A stretch of 64,000 bases of DNA, from assembly GCF_022376445.1 (NCBI RefSeq), contig NW_025954971.1, positions 496,001 through 560,000 of the forward strand, read 5' to 3'. The notes beneath the pieces were generated by a model that worked only from the letters and a program-made list of their open reading frames with translations, was not told where the DNA came from and ran no database searches. Shown here one piece after another: positions 39,828 to 50,996 of the stretch (positions are counted from its first letter, which is position 1; each line of letters opens with the position of its first letter). Source of the stretch: Fomitopsis serialis (lineage: Eukaryota > Basidiomycota > Agaricomycetes > Polyporales > Fomitopsidaceae). Both the position numbers and the translations under genes were made by a program.

Positions 39828-41588
39828 GGTAAGATACTTGGACTGCTCGGTATGGCAGAGTGGAGAAGACCGCTGTTCATAGCCAGGAAGTAGCCATGAC
39901 GAGCCTTTTTATACATCATAGGGCTGCGGTATACGATACGTACCGCTACCGAGCCAATAATCACGCTGACTTCGGAAGGGACGGCATTAAGACGCTGTGA
40001 AGTAAGCGCATCAGAGTTCCTGTCAGGTCCTGTCCGTCAAGTACTGACAGCAACATGCACGTTGACAGTAGCCAATATCTCGTGGGCAGGACCCCGAGAC
40101 AATATCGGTCGCCCCTGCTGTGCCATGACCCACTGACCAGCACCTGGCGCAATGAGCCAACTTCTGTTCAATATATACACAACCGTTCACACGAACCGTC
40201 TTCCTGCCGTGCACCTTTCAGCACTGATACCATCGCGTACGGCCGCGACGCGGCTCTGGACCACGTAGCTCCAAGACCACAAAGACGCGCGACAAACGGC
40301 TTCGTAGTGACAGGTTTCCTGTGCCAGTTCCGCGCGTGCGCACCTGATGACAAGAAAAAACGCATCTTACGGAGGACGCGAGCGTGAAACGAACTCGTAC
40401 ACGTGTGAACAACATCCTTAACAGAGTCGGTACATGATGCAGGAGTACAGGTGGTGCGTTGCTGACGATGATGAACGACCAATAGGCTTCATCCCACCCG
40501 CAAATGTGCTACTTATATCAAAGTTATGTCAATTAGCAGGTAGGAAGCCAATGCTGCTATCACTCACTTCGCAGAGAACGCCTGCCAGGATGCGTCCTTG
40601 CGATGGCCGGTTTGCCAGTGCAGGTCTTGTAGCGTCCACGTCGTTCCCTCGACGTGAAACACGAACACGAGTGGGATACCTCTCTGTCAGTGTCAGAGTG
40701 ATGGTCCGACACGATGGGTTTTGCTGAGATAGTCACATTGTGAGTCCGACATGCGCCCATCTCCTGCTCGTCCCGCGCTGCAGCCTCCATGCATATAATC
40801 ACTTTCCAACGGCGGCTGGCTGAACTACGATGCTGTTTCAGTTGGTGTGCTTCAGTAGTGCTCGCTACCCCATGGGGGTCATTGACGACAAACGTGGTGG
40901 TGCTGGTGAGTACGCAGCCTATGACGTTTGCCTTCGCACAGACGCTGTAGTAGTCCAACCGCCATCTATGAGTCATGAGTGTTTGCACCCTTGAGGTGCT
41001 GTGTCGATACACATGGCAACGCCAGGCAGGACGGCATTGACGGTGCCTGAACAAGCCAACTGTCAGAGCGGCACAGTAGTAGTGTAATCGAACCGTACGT
41101 ACCGGGCAGAGCGAATTGACAGAATGGGCCCCTTAGTCTGGTTGCGTCTATCGCTGTCGACCTGTAAGATATGCTGGAAGTGCACTGCTGGCGAGTCGTC
41201 GGTCGTCACAAGTGCGCCAGATCCCGTTCCATAGCGGTAAACGACGCAACGTGAGTAGAAGAATGAGTAGAGCAATTATTTTAGGTTTGACACAAACTGT
41301 ATGTTCACTGTGAGGGCCTTGCGGCAAGACTATTGGCGATCGTTGCATAACTGAAAGGTCCAATACTCGATTGCAAACTTGAAGTGATAGAAACAGCACG
41401 CTCGGATATCTGGACATAAGTCGCGGAAAAAACCTATCCTCGCACTGCATTAGGGAACCCGGACTTTCTTCGTGACGTCTGCGTGCATTAGCACAAGCCG
41501 TCAAGTACCACAGCTCCGTCTGAAGTACGAGGAACTCGTTTACGCCAGCGAACAAAAGCGGCACCAACAGATATGTTGCCCCAAGCTA
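39828..41588. other. Intergenic, no intact gene
   Basis: Between SSP5 and the 3' end of ART A. A block near 40310-40400 resembles 30425-30510 in reverse complement. The other frames lack motifs. Confidence 0.4.
39904..39913 (-). promoter_or_regulatory. TATA box of SSP5
   Basis: TATAAAAAGG on the minus strand, 86 nt before the SSP5 start, followed by CTCGTCATGGCTAC as at SSP3. Confidence 0.6.
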
Positions 41589-43253
41589 TCAGTGACGGTA
41601 AATCACCAGAAAGAGAGGCCGAATGGCTTCGTTCTGTTCACATCATCTCACGTTAGAATACGTCATCTATCAGTGGCCTACAATATCTCACCTTGTACAC
41701 TATGGGAGAGGAATATTGTATCAGCACGAGCAGAATCAGCGATCGCAACGAACTTACCAATGGCCTCGTCATAGTTCAGGTCTCCACCAGGCTCGCCGAC
41801 GACAGAGTCGTAGCCTGCCGGGGGCTAGATACCGCGTTATGGCACGTTCAGATGACTAATGCGACACGATACTCACCGCAACGAGACTGTCGTCTCCGGA
41901 AGTCATCTTAATTGTCTTGCCCATGACGACGTCGCTGAGGAGCATTGCCTTGAGCGCTGACCCCCCACGCTCTTCAACGTAATCGTTCGCCTTCGACGAT
42001 GTCGCGGAGGTGTATATCCCCTCGCCAAACCGGCCGAAATTCGTGCGCTGGCCCGCCTTGGCGATGTGGAACGACGTCTGGAGCAATAGGCTCGCTATCA
42101 GCACACATTGTACACGCGACAGAGACTACGAACGCGAATGATGCCACAGAGCGAGCAATGCGCACTGCGGCAGAGCTCCGGTTGGTCCTCGCTGTCACCG
42201 ATGGTGCAGGCACGGATCGTCCCGTGCCACCGTCGCTTGCTGTTCCCGCCAGCATAATTGGTCTTGCGCTCGATTGCAAGCTTGTACCGCGAGAACTCGT
42301 CGGTGTGGTCCTTGTCGCAGTAGATCTTCCATATCTGGTATGACATGAGAGGTGGTCGCTCCGAATACAATTACTTGCCTACCTTGACCACGGTCGGAAC
42401 GGGTGTAGGGTGCTTCCACTGGTCCCTAAACTGCTTCGACACTGAAAATCGTAGGTTAGGTGATGATGTGAGATATCATCTCACGAGACGAACTTGCCCT
42501 CGCGGAAGGATGCCATGTTGTTGGTGATGATCAAAATTATAGGAGCTGTTGGCCATCGGTTCGATTGATCAGTCTCGGAGACAACAGGAGTGCTCCTTAC
42601 CTGAGCCAAATGTGTCTTCGCTGCATCGCTTTGAGCAAAAGTCGCTTAGCTTCCCGTTGGTAGTCGCCTTGGGCCACTTCAGGCAACTGATGATGCACAG
42701 TGAGTCCTAATTCTACGATCTAGCAGAGGTGATAAATACAATAGGCATGCCTCCGCCTTTCCGAAACGAACGGCGTCACTGTATGACACATGGACTGTCA
42801 GTGCCGGTACTGCAGCATGTCTATGTTGAGGCCTTACCGCCGATGTGCGTTGGAGCAATAGTCGCTCAGCATACCGTCCTGTCCGACGAAGGTAGGCTGC
42901 TGACATGTCGGGAACTTGCAGACACGAGCAACGGGAGCGGGCAAAGCACGCGGACTGGCTGGGTTTTGCGCGCCGGTCTGGAATGCTTCACGACAGCGTT
43001 GGCCGCAGAAGTCATGTACTACATAGGGAAGGTAGGGATCAATAGGAGTTGGGCACGTACTTATGAGACTGCGGACGTACCACGGTTGCCCTCGACATAT
43101 GCTGGTCGAGACTCGCAGTTCTTTCCTATTGCGTCGAACATCATATCCAATGGGATCAGAAAATATACGCACCTTGCAGAGTCTGGCACCGTTGAGCTGC
43201 TTCATAGCATCTCTATGGGTCGTACCACAAAACGAGGAGTATGACCCATCGGG

Positions 43254-43261
43254 ATCCTGCC
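43254..43261 (+). repeat. Target-site duplication, left copy
   Basis: ATCCTGCC, repeated at 48657-48664. The uninterrupted paralogue ART D has this sequence once (near 61350), which shows it was duplicated on insertion. Confidence 0.85.
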
Positions 43262-43274
43262 GAGTTATACGCCC
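43262..43274 (+). repeat. Left terminal inverted repeat of KDZ element
   Basis: GAGTTATACGCCC, pairs with the right end at 48644-48656 with three mismatches. Confidence 0.65.
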
Positions 43275-43706
43275 TCCGATGGAAAGATCGATGGCTGCCG
43301 ATGTCCGGTGAGGGCCGCCAGCCACCTCCCGCAGTGGCTGGCGGTCGTTGCCGCCGTCCGTCGGGTGCCGGTGGCTGTCGGTGGCTGTCGGTGGCAAATG
43401 ACTGACCGTGCTGGCGTGTGGTGGCTGATACCGTCTGCCGGTGGCATGGACTGGACAACTGGTGGATGCCACAGGTCGCCAGTGGTCTTATGTGGTCGTC
43501 GTTGGTTCCCACTGTACATTACCGAAACACAATGTTATATTGTGTTCTCTGCTGGAAGAGACTGGACTTCGGTGGCAAATGCTGTCCGCTGGCAGGAGAC
43601 GGCGGACAATGGTGGCTATGCATACCGGCCGGTCAATGCCGGTGGCGGACACAAGGGTCCGGGAGTCAGAGACGAGAATTTCTTGATCTCATCTCATCCA
43701 TTTCCG

Positions 43707-45773
43707 ATGACTACTCTCAAAGGGCCTGTCGACATGAGCCGTCGAAAGGCCGAGCTCATGGACATTGCTTCGGGACTGGGACTCAGCACAGTCGGCAACA
43801 AAAAGACTCTCATCCAGCAAATTACAGAATATCTCGGTAATCACGACGACCTGTGTCTCGACCCGAAATTTCAGGGTCTCTTCGCCTACAGGCCGGACAC
43901 GAAGATCGCGTCAGGCGGTCGTTCGCAAACAAAGCAGGGAAGCAAGACTAGTGCCGACAAGGTCACCGAAGATGATACAGCAGCCCAAGCTAGTCAGGAG
44001 AAAACGGCCACTGGGTCAGTGCCATACAAATACGTCACAGACGAGTCTGCTCACCGTCTCGTCAGGGCTGGGAAGACCCTGCAATCCCTGCAGATCTCCA
44101 CAGATCCGCCGCCCCGGTTCACTCGTCTCCAGTCGGGTACATCTAAAATAGGAGGGAATTCGGGCGGCCCCGGGCCTGCAGTAATTCGGCGTATGAGTGT
44201 CATTCACTTCTCAAGGTCGTTGTGCTCACATATGTACTAGCAAACGAGGCCGCCATATCCACGCGGGACGACTCGTCCCTGTCGCCCATGTCAAGCCCTG
44301 CTGTACTGCCACAAGACATAGGGAGCGAGGGCGGTGACATCAGCGCTGTTGAAGTAGAAGAGCTCGCGCCCACGGACATACAGCCTGCCGACCTGCCGCA
44401 TACACCTCCTAAGTGGCCGGTTGGCTTACCGTCGACAGTGGACAATATAGGTCCTAAACAGGATAGTGAGTACAGGTCCAATGCGTGAATGAATCCTTAC
44501 AATTTCTGATTCACTGATTGATGTGTGTCAGTTGTTGTTGCATTTCACCGGACTTCTGGAGATGCTGTACAGTCGACTCTCGAAGTGTGTGTGAAAGAGG
44601 GCCGAGGAATATCACTTGTGCGATCACAGGCCGCTGACGGCACGACGTTGTACACTGCCCGATTATCGGAGCTCCTTCCCGCAGCTATCAATCAGGCGAG
44701 TCCTGTCAAAGGTAAGTAGCCATCTACTCAGTCAAGACAGCAACTTACTGATAGCTCGTAGCTGCTGGTGGGCGCCTGTATCGGGCAGGTTTCAGCACCG
44801 AGAGCAGCAAGGTCTCGCTTGGATCTGTCAAGAGTGTCGTAGAGGGCAACGGCCATCAGTTCGAATACAACCGAGTCGATCTATACAAATTGCAACGCAC
44901 CACAGACGGCGACTCACTCCTCTGCAATGTATACCTGGATGGTACTACTGTCGTAGGGCAAGATAGCAAGGTATGAATTCTCACGCCGCCATCCAACCAT
45001 TTGCACGACTGGACACAGCATCTACTAGGATCATGCTTCGAGCGCCATGCAAGCGGACAAGATAGCTGCACTTGACATCCCGGCATCGCTACAGAAGGAT
45101 GCTCATCCTGCTCCAGACATGGTCAGCCGCACACAAAACACAAGTGGTACGGACAAGGACTTCCTGGGCTACCTTCGTGAGCTTTTGGATGCTCCATCCA
45201 AGCCATGGCCTCGCGCAAACTCGATTGGCGTGATATTGAAGCGCCGGCTTGCTGTGATTCATGCGATGGAAACTCTGGACAGTCGTGGATGGTCGCAATC
45301 GACAGGAGGCTATGTAGTTGCAGATGGTAAGTACTATCAGGCATCTACGAGTTCATGATCAGAATACTCACAGTATCGTAGACGAAGATACTCCCTTTGC
45401 TGGGCGCAAGTTCACCAAACAGACAGTGTACGAGGCATTGCACATAAAGCATTCAAACGCCTCCGACGACGCACGGCTCTTTGCAGCCCAGGATTTGAAG
45501 AAGTTGTCTCGTGTCCGAGCATGGATGGCAGATCCTGAAGGAAAGTACAGCAACGACTTTAGTGACATGACTGTTGCCGAGTTTAAGAGGTATAAGGAGA
45601 AGGCACTCACCCAGAAGATGTCGGTCGAGAAGGAAGAGTATCGAAAGGACCAGAAGGGAAAGAAGCGAGCAGATCGCTCTGATTCGGAGGGAGAGAGTAG
45701 TGGATACTTACGTCACGAGCCAAAGCGCACTAGAAAGTCTATAGGGATGGACTCCAGCGACCTAGATGTCTAG
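43707..45773 (+). CDS. SAP-domain protein of the KDZ element
   Basis: Multi-exon gene upstream of the transposase and in the same direction. The N-terminus has a SAP-like DNA-binding motif: RRKAELMDIASGLGLSTVGN followed by KKTLIQQITEYL (residues about 10-45), the pattern of helix-extended-helix domains that bind AT-rich DNA. A long disordered, acidic and Ser-rich middle follows (44261-44470), then segments VVVAFHRTSGDAVQ and GGRLYRAGFSTESSKVSLGS. The last exon (from about 45383) is a charged, Lys/Glu-rich helix containing a nuclear-localisation-like KKRADR and ending MDSSDLDV. Splice sites were read at about 44469, 44719, 44970, 45326 and their partners. A later start at 43734 is possible. 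Its role in transposition (DNA binding, targeting) is inferred from the SAP motif and position only. Confidence 0.72.
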
Positions 45774-45833
45774 TAGCTTAGATACTCTTGCATTGCTACG
45801 CACGTCTGCGTCCGATGTTGCCAAATAAAGTTA

Positions 45834-48218
45834 ATGGTCTGGCTGACACGTGATCAGAAAAACGTACTGAGAGCTCGACGTGCAGACAGCTTACAAGGCT
45901 CGTCTGCCATGGCTCCAACTGTCCGTGACCTCATATTCGTCCTTGAGATGTTCTTTCCACGCTGGATGGCCATGGGGCAGGCTCTATGTGTTCTTGATAC
46001 TGTCCGGCTGCTCTTCCCCATCCTGCAACTCCACCGCCGTCAGCGCCAGGATCGACGGCAACCACGACTTACTGGATGGCTGAAAAGCATATTGGCCTCG
46101 ATCAAAACTGCATATCAAGGCCCTCAGGCGCATATCGGCTATGGTGGACGGGAGGCGGAAGCCGAGGCGGAGGAGTATGCCGAGGCTATGCATGGCGATC
46201 TGGAAGTCCTGTTTGAGCTCATGGGCTGGGATGATGAACATCCCGTGAATGCTGGTTTATATACTAACTCATACCTGGTGTTGTGCACAGAACGGCGGAG
46301 CTGCGCAGTATGTGCAATCACAGGTCACGAAGCTTCACTCCGGCGCCGCATAGAAGGGCGCAGAGTCAAGGTTTTGACGGCAGGTCTTCGATGGGTTCAG
46401 GCTGAGCTGTTCGTAGGGCACTGCATCAACTGCAGGGCAGACCACTATCCCGACAGAGTCACCTACCCAAATGGCCATGGGGAACGTATCGAGCGTCTCG
46501 AGTATGACACCAAGTATCTTCGCATCTCGAAGCACGGAATCTGGACGGAGCGAGATGTTGCGGTCATGCAGGAACACATGCTGTTACGGTTTCGTGCAGG
46601 GTGGTCGAATGTCGCAGACTATATCAACGATCTCCTACCACAAGGCACTCTACAGGTCACGTACCGACAATCACGCCGTCTGTTCCTCGAACACTTCTCA
46701 CGACGGTTACTCGTGGCACATCAAAAGGCTCATGACTTCACATGCCCAGCGCACCCGAGTTCACAGATGTTTGCGGAGCATGTCAGACGGAAGATCGGTG
46801 AAGACGGAGGAGTCAACATCCAAGCACTACATCATGGTTGCACAGGCTGTACTCACCGCAAACGCTACCGTGCCGATCTTGTGCAGGAGGGTGCCATGTT
46901 TCACGAGATTGATGCTGTTGCTGGCATTCAGCGTGTACGTCGAATGGTCTCTATTATCAACCTAAAAAGAGGCTTACTTGCAATGGTGTACCAAGGCAGA
47001 TCTGGAACTCGCCGCAGTGGACAATGCCAATGCCGAGATTAGGCCAATCCCCGTAGGCATTCCCATTCGTCCACCCGCCCAAGACGCACCCGCTCCAGGT
47101 GAGCCACGTGGATATGTTCGAATGGCCGTTATGGACGGGAAGAATGTTGGACATCGTGTAAGCGTATTCGTAGATGCACATCAGTTATCGATCACTTACA
47201 CTCCCCGCCGAAGATATGTGCCCTTGAAGACTGTCGCAAACCCCTGATTAACTTCAGGGATGGTCGCTTCTGTCAGGACCACACACCTATGCAAGATATA
47301 TGTGGCATCATACCGTGCGGGCGCCCTGTCCGTAATCATAGCGCCATGACATGCGATGATCCCGTCCATCGCAACTGGCATCAACAATGGCTGAATCGCT
47401 TCAGCCGTCTTTCGTTTCCTGGAGTGCAGCGAGTCATCCGTCAGCAACGGTTGGACCCAAACGCAGGCCACGCACCCCGGGCAGGACCCACTCTACGAGT
47501 GAACTTGCCAGCGCTGAATGAAATCCCCGGAGATCGCGTCGTCCATACATTCCGCGCGCGTTCTGTCTACTGTCTGGAGACACTCCAGTGGGCTTGCGGC
47601 ATGCCAATCGCATGGGGGAAGTGCTACAAATCCGAGAGTCAACCCCAGGTTTACGCATTCATTGATCGTGTATGGCAAACTCACCGTGACCTCCGCCCCG
47701 GATTCATCGCCTATGACGATGCCTGTGATCTCCTCCGACACATCGTCACACAGAACCCCGGGGATTCCTGGCTTACGACTACGAAGTTCATCGTAGATGC
47801 CTGGCATTATATCGGGCACAAGGCGACGGATGCGCTGTGCCGGATGTGGTGTAATCCTGCACCGAAGGATGGCTCTCAGCCTGATCTCGTTCTCATACAG
47901 GAGGATGAGGATGGAGCGAGACATCAAATACGCGCCTTCAACACGGAGACCGCGGAGCAATTGAACTCCTGGCTGGATGGTTTCGAGGCCCAACTGCGCA
48001 ATATGACCAACATCAACTACGATATCTTCGTCCATACACTCTTCATGCTGTATGCCGAGCGTGTCCAAAGACGCATAGACTCGAGTGGTGACGCGTTGGA
48101 TGACGGTTTCTGGGAGGAGGTGGATGCGAGGGCAGAGCAAGGCGAGGCGGCCATAGACGACCGAATGCGCGTAGATCAAGACGAGGCAGCCATAGACGAC
48201 CGAATGCGTGTAGATTAA
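45834..48218 (+). CDS. KDZ transposase with CxC cysteine clusters
   Basis: 755 residues from three exons (45834-46934, 46996-47157, 47214-48218; 2268 nt). KDZ (Kyakuja-Dileera-Zisupton) transposases have an RNase H-like core. Here the core shows FIAYDDACDLLRH, VDAWHYIGHKATDALC and FNTETAEQLNSWL, the usual D/H/E blocks. N-terminal to it are the cysteine clusters found with KDZ enzymes: CAVCAITGHE and FVGHCINCRADHYP (CxC5-like), LHHGCTGCTHRKRY, and CALEDCRKPL, FCQDH, CGIIPCGRPV (CxC6-like), probably zinc-binding. The C-terminus ends in two copies of EAAIDDRMRVD. Start: first ATG of the frame; the ATG at 45909 (MAPTVRDL) is an alternative. Catalytic residues look intact. Confidence 0.92.
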
Positions 48219-48643
48219 TCCAGCAGTTGTTGTCGTCAACACTTTGCACACGGAGCCGTCATGACGATTTGCTTCCGTGTGGGGAGCTGGGGTCAACCGT
48301 CGGGGGGCGGGACAGTGCGACACGGAGGCAAATTTTCGCATGCCGTGTTTGTACATATATATGCTCATACCAGTGGCAAACAGCAGGCACCACAAACCAC
48401 TGGTAGCAGGCACCGGGAACCGGCGGCATCCAGCGACTGGTGTATTGGCATCCACTGTACGTCTGCGTCGAACACCGACCACCGCTGGCGAACGGCGCTG
48501 GACGATGCATGCCAGCGGATCCTGGCAACGGCCACTGGAACGCAGCGGCTGCGACGGTGAGCGCCACTGGCTACCTCCGAATCGGGGCGAATCTCGGTGG
48601 CTGCCATCTTATCTCGGCGGATGCCGGCCATCTTATCAACTCC

Positions 48644-48656
48644 GGGCATATCACTG
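48644..48656 (-). repeat. Right terminal inverted repeat of KDZ element
   Basis: Reads CAGTGATATGCCC on the minus strand; see the left end at 43262. Confidence 0.65.
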
Positions 48657-48664
48657 ATCCTGCC
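48657..48664 (+). repeat. Target-site duplication, right copy
   Basis: ATCCTGCC, second copy; see 43254-43261. Confidence 0.85.
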
Positions 48665-48731
48665 ACACATTTTGGCGGCAGTTCGGATACTCGCACACTG
48701 TGCGCTGCGTGCGCGACGTGTCGGAACACAT

Positions 48732-49252
48732 GCTTCAGCTCTCTACGTCGCGGTATGGTCGTGGTCAGAGAACAACTCGTGAGTGCGAAGCAAGGGGTGG
48801 TACAGGGTCGTACAGTACTTATACGCGACGGACAATGAAACGATAAGTACGGCTTACATGTACGGAAGAAGCGACCCAAATATGGCAAGTGCCTTAGCCG
48901 CCGCTGGGAATCCACTGGAACGACTCGGACCATGGCCTGCGCGCAATACGCCGTTACTTACTTTACGCCTTCATTTCTGCAACGTCACCGCGCTCTGCTT
49001 CATCGGTAGGCTATTCAGAATGCAATACGTTGCTACTTTGAGACGAGCACAGTACCGGGCTGGATAAATGATACCTGAACAAGCCACCATCAGGTGGTCA
49101 AACCGTATTGGGCACCGTGGTTTTGACATGGTGCGTCCTATTTGCGTCTTTCGACCTTTCCCACTTTCATTGAATAATCCCTTCTCAAGCGTCAACGTTC
49201 ACCATCGACGTCCTCCAGACGAAGTTTGTCGCTGTCGCCATACTACGTAGAC
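48732..49252. promoter_or_regulatory. Divergent promoter region ART A / NADAR N2
   Basis: 521 bp between the two start codons. On the ART side a TATA-like site (TATAAG, reverse complement at 48818-48823) lies about 90 nt upstream. The ART-proximal part is alignable with 61427-61560 upstream of ART D (shared GCGACGGACAATGAAACGAT), so promoter and gene were duplicated together. Confidence 0.65.
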
Positions 49253-50492
49253 ATGAGTCGGCCGCCCACCCACCACTACATTACTCGGACGTCAGCCGCG
49301 CGTCCTACTCCTGCCTATCGCAGTTTTGCGTCGGTACCATATCCGACTGCTACTCAGGACAATCGGCCACCAGCGTCCGAGTCGCATCATGGTCGTCGCA
49401 ATGGCCGATCAATGTCGATCTCTGATCCGCAGAGGCATCGAAACGAATCGTCAGCGATACGTATGGACACGCAAGAGCCTGTTGAGCGAGGTGTGTCTAT
49501 TACTCAGAGTGTGTAGGTTGATAGTCAAGTATGACGGTCACCCAGTCGTTCCTCCGAGGCCAAGTGAACGCACCCCTCGCTCTCGTTCGTACTCTCAGCC
49601 ACCGCCTGCCCCACGCACGGAGCCCGCACCTGCAATACGCTTCTATCACCGCGATGAGCCTTACTATGAGTGTGCATTCCAAATGCTTCGGCTATCTTAG
49701 CGTAGTAAACGTTGTCAGGTTCACCAACTTCGCGCCGTATGCCATACACTGGGATGGTCGCATGTACCCAACCACAGAGCACCGTGCGTCCACGTCTGTT
49801 TCGCCGTTGATCCACATTTTCACTCATAACACTCAGTGTTCCAGGCACACAAGTTCATGCCGCACCGACCAGACCTGGCGGAGCGTATCCGCTGCCTCCC
49901 CAGCTCCCGCGCAGCACTCCAGGAGGCAGGGAACCTGCGCCCATTGCAGCGTACAGACTGGTTCGAGGTCAACGTCCGCGTAATGGACGACGTCTTGGAG
50001 GCCAAGGTCTCCCAGCATTTCTCGCTTCGCGACATGCTTCTCCAAACGGGCACCAGCGAGCTCGTTGAGGACAGCCCGGTACGGATGGGCCCCGCCCGCA
50101 AATCATTGCTACTGTGCAGGCGCTGATCGCCTCGACAGGTCGATTCGTTTTGGGGATGTGGCCAGGATGGCCTAGGAAGGAACGAGCTGGGCAAGGCGCT
50201 GATGCGGCTGCGCGACAAGCTCAGAGCTCGTCCAGGGTCAGCAGGTGATCGATTCGTGTGGACGTCTCCCCCGCCGGAGAAAACGACCCGCTCGGAAGGC
50301 CAACTGCCCCCCTCTGGACCGACGGGCTCACAGCAGAGCCGCGGAAGGGCGTCTGTGCGACCGTCACCTGTATCCGCGAAGGAACAGGAAGGAAGAAGGC
50401 TGCGACGGCGCACGGGAGACGTTGAAATCCAGTCTACTGGGGCGCCCGTCAATGAAGAGGCGGTACGCCCGACTGAGGTAAGTATGAGATAG
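49253..50492 (+). CDS. NADAR-domain protein N2
   Basis: 340 residues, exons 49253-49490, 49546-49669, 49719-49783, 49837-50078 and 50139-50492 (1023 nt). Disordered head MSRPPTHHYITRTS with Ser/Arg-rich stretches, domain from IRFYHRDEPYYEFTNFAPY, signature DGRMYPTTEHLFQAHKFM, then QRTDWFEVNVRVMDDVLEAK, SFWGCGQDGLGRNELGKAL and a 90-residue Pro/Arg-rich tail. Closest in layout to N1. Head to head with ART A, whose coding frame is now interrupted, while N2 itself is intact. If NADAR reverses ADP-ribosylation by the paired enzyme, N2 has lost its cis partner. The end VSMR at 50492 could be spliced differently, since a GTAAGT lies just before it. Confidence 0.9.
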
Positions 50493-50996
50493 GTCGGATG
50501 CCGCGATGTCTCAACTCAGCAATGACGGTCTGAGTTCTTCTCTGACAACTACATGTTAGGACCGGCCGTCCTGGAGAACCCCGGAGATGCCGATGGGAGG
50601 GGGGTGGAGTAGTTCCCATCGTTTGTGACGCCGTGGGCGTTCAAACATTCATCGTCGACATTTGTGATTCAGACTGCCTAGAGTTTCCGAGACAGGAGAG
50701 AAATGTGACGAAGGGTTGGATTCGTTGTATGAGTATATTCTCCACGTATGATAACTGAGCTTCGAATAGTCTGGATGTACAACACGTCTATGTACGTCGG
50801 AGCCTGTGTCGTGTACGTCCATATATGCGTGTAGTTTCATTCGAGATCTTACTCGGACGCAGAGTCCCAGCTAGTGACGACTCAATCATTGCGATTGTAG
50901 GACCCTGATCAGAGGATATGCGGTCATGATGAGAACACAGCGCACGTCAAGGCGCACGTACCAAGTACTATTAATGATAGATTAGCCGTACAGACC
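50493..50996. other. Convergent gap N2 / N3
   Basis: Between two 3' ends. No gene, repeat or RNA feature is seen. Confidence 0.5.

Larger units (their letters stand above)
34745..39965. repeat. Right arm of large inverted duplication
   Basis: Mirror of 21140-25890. It contains monooxygenase F1 (plus), SSP4 (minus) and SSP5 (minus). The arms are separated by about 8.9 kb holding SSP3, the DUF6534 gene and the proline-rich gene. Borders are judged by eye. Confidence 0.8.
43262..48656 (+). mobile_element. KDZ-type DNA transposon inserted in ART A
   Basis: Element of 5395 bp bounded by an 8 bp direct repeat. The ends form a short imperfect inverted repeat (GAGTTATACGCCC at 43262-43274; reverse complement of 48644-48656 is CAGTGATATGCCC, 10 of 13 matching). 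Subterminal regions (43300-43480 and 48370-48620) are rich in GGTGGC/CCACTGG-type short repeats, as often seen as transposase-binding sites. Inside are two plus-strand genes: a SAP-domain protein and a KDZ transposase. Both are open, so the element may be active. Confidence 0.88.
41589..48731 (-). pseudogene. ART A: zinc-finger/PARP-type ADP-ribosyltransferase split by a KDZ transposon
   Basis: Same gene plan as ART D. Exon 1 starts at 48731 (MCSDTSRTQRTVCEYPNC), runs to 48665, is broken by the transposon (43262-48656 plus one target-site copy), and resumes at 43261 down to 43173. The remaining ten exons follow to the stop at 41589, all with usable splice sites and open frames. It encodes four C-x4-C...FC-x3-H/C zinc fingers, then a PARP catalytic domain with RRWHGTIRAC, GRFGEGIYTSATSSKAND and NYDEAI, matching the H-Y-E triad of PARPs. 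One intron has a GC donor. Apart from the insertion I see no stop or shift, so the break is recent. The element is in antisense orientation and would stop full-length expression. PARP enzymes move ADP-ribose from NAD+ to protein or nucleic acid. Head to head with NADAR N2. Confidence 0.88.

Noticed and set aside
43308..43706. Upstream extension of the SAP-domain frame to 43308
   Set aside because: This part is the repeat-rich transposon end (GGTGGCTGTC units). The composition is not protein-like, so the start was placed at 43707.
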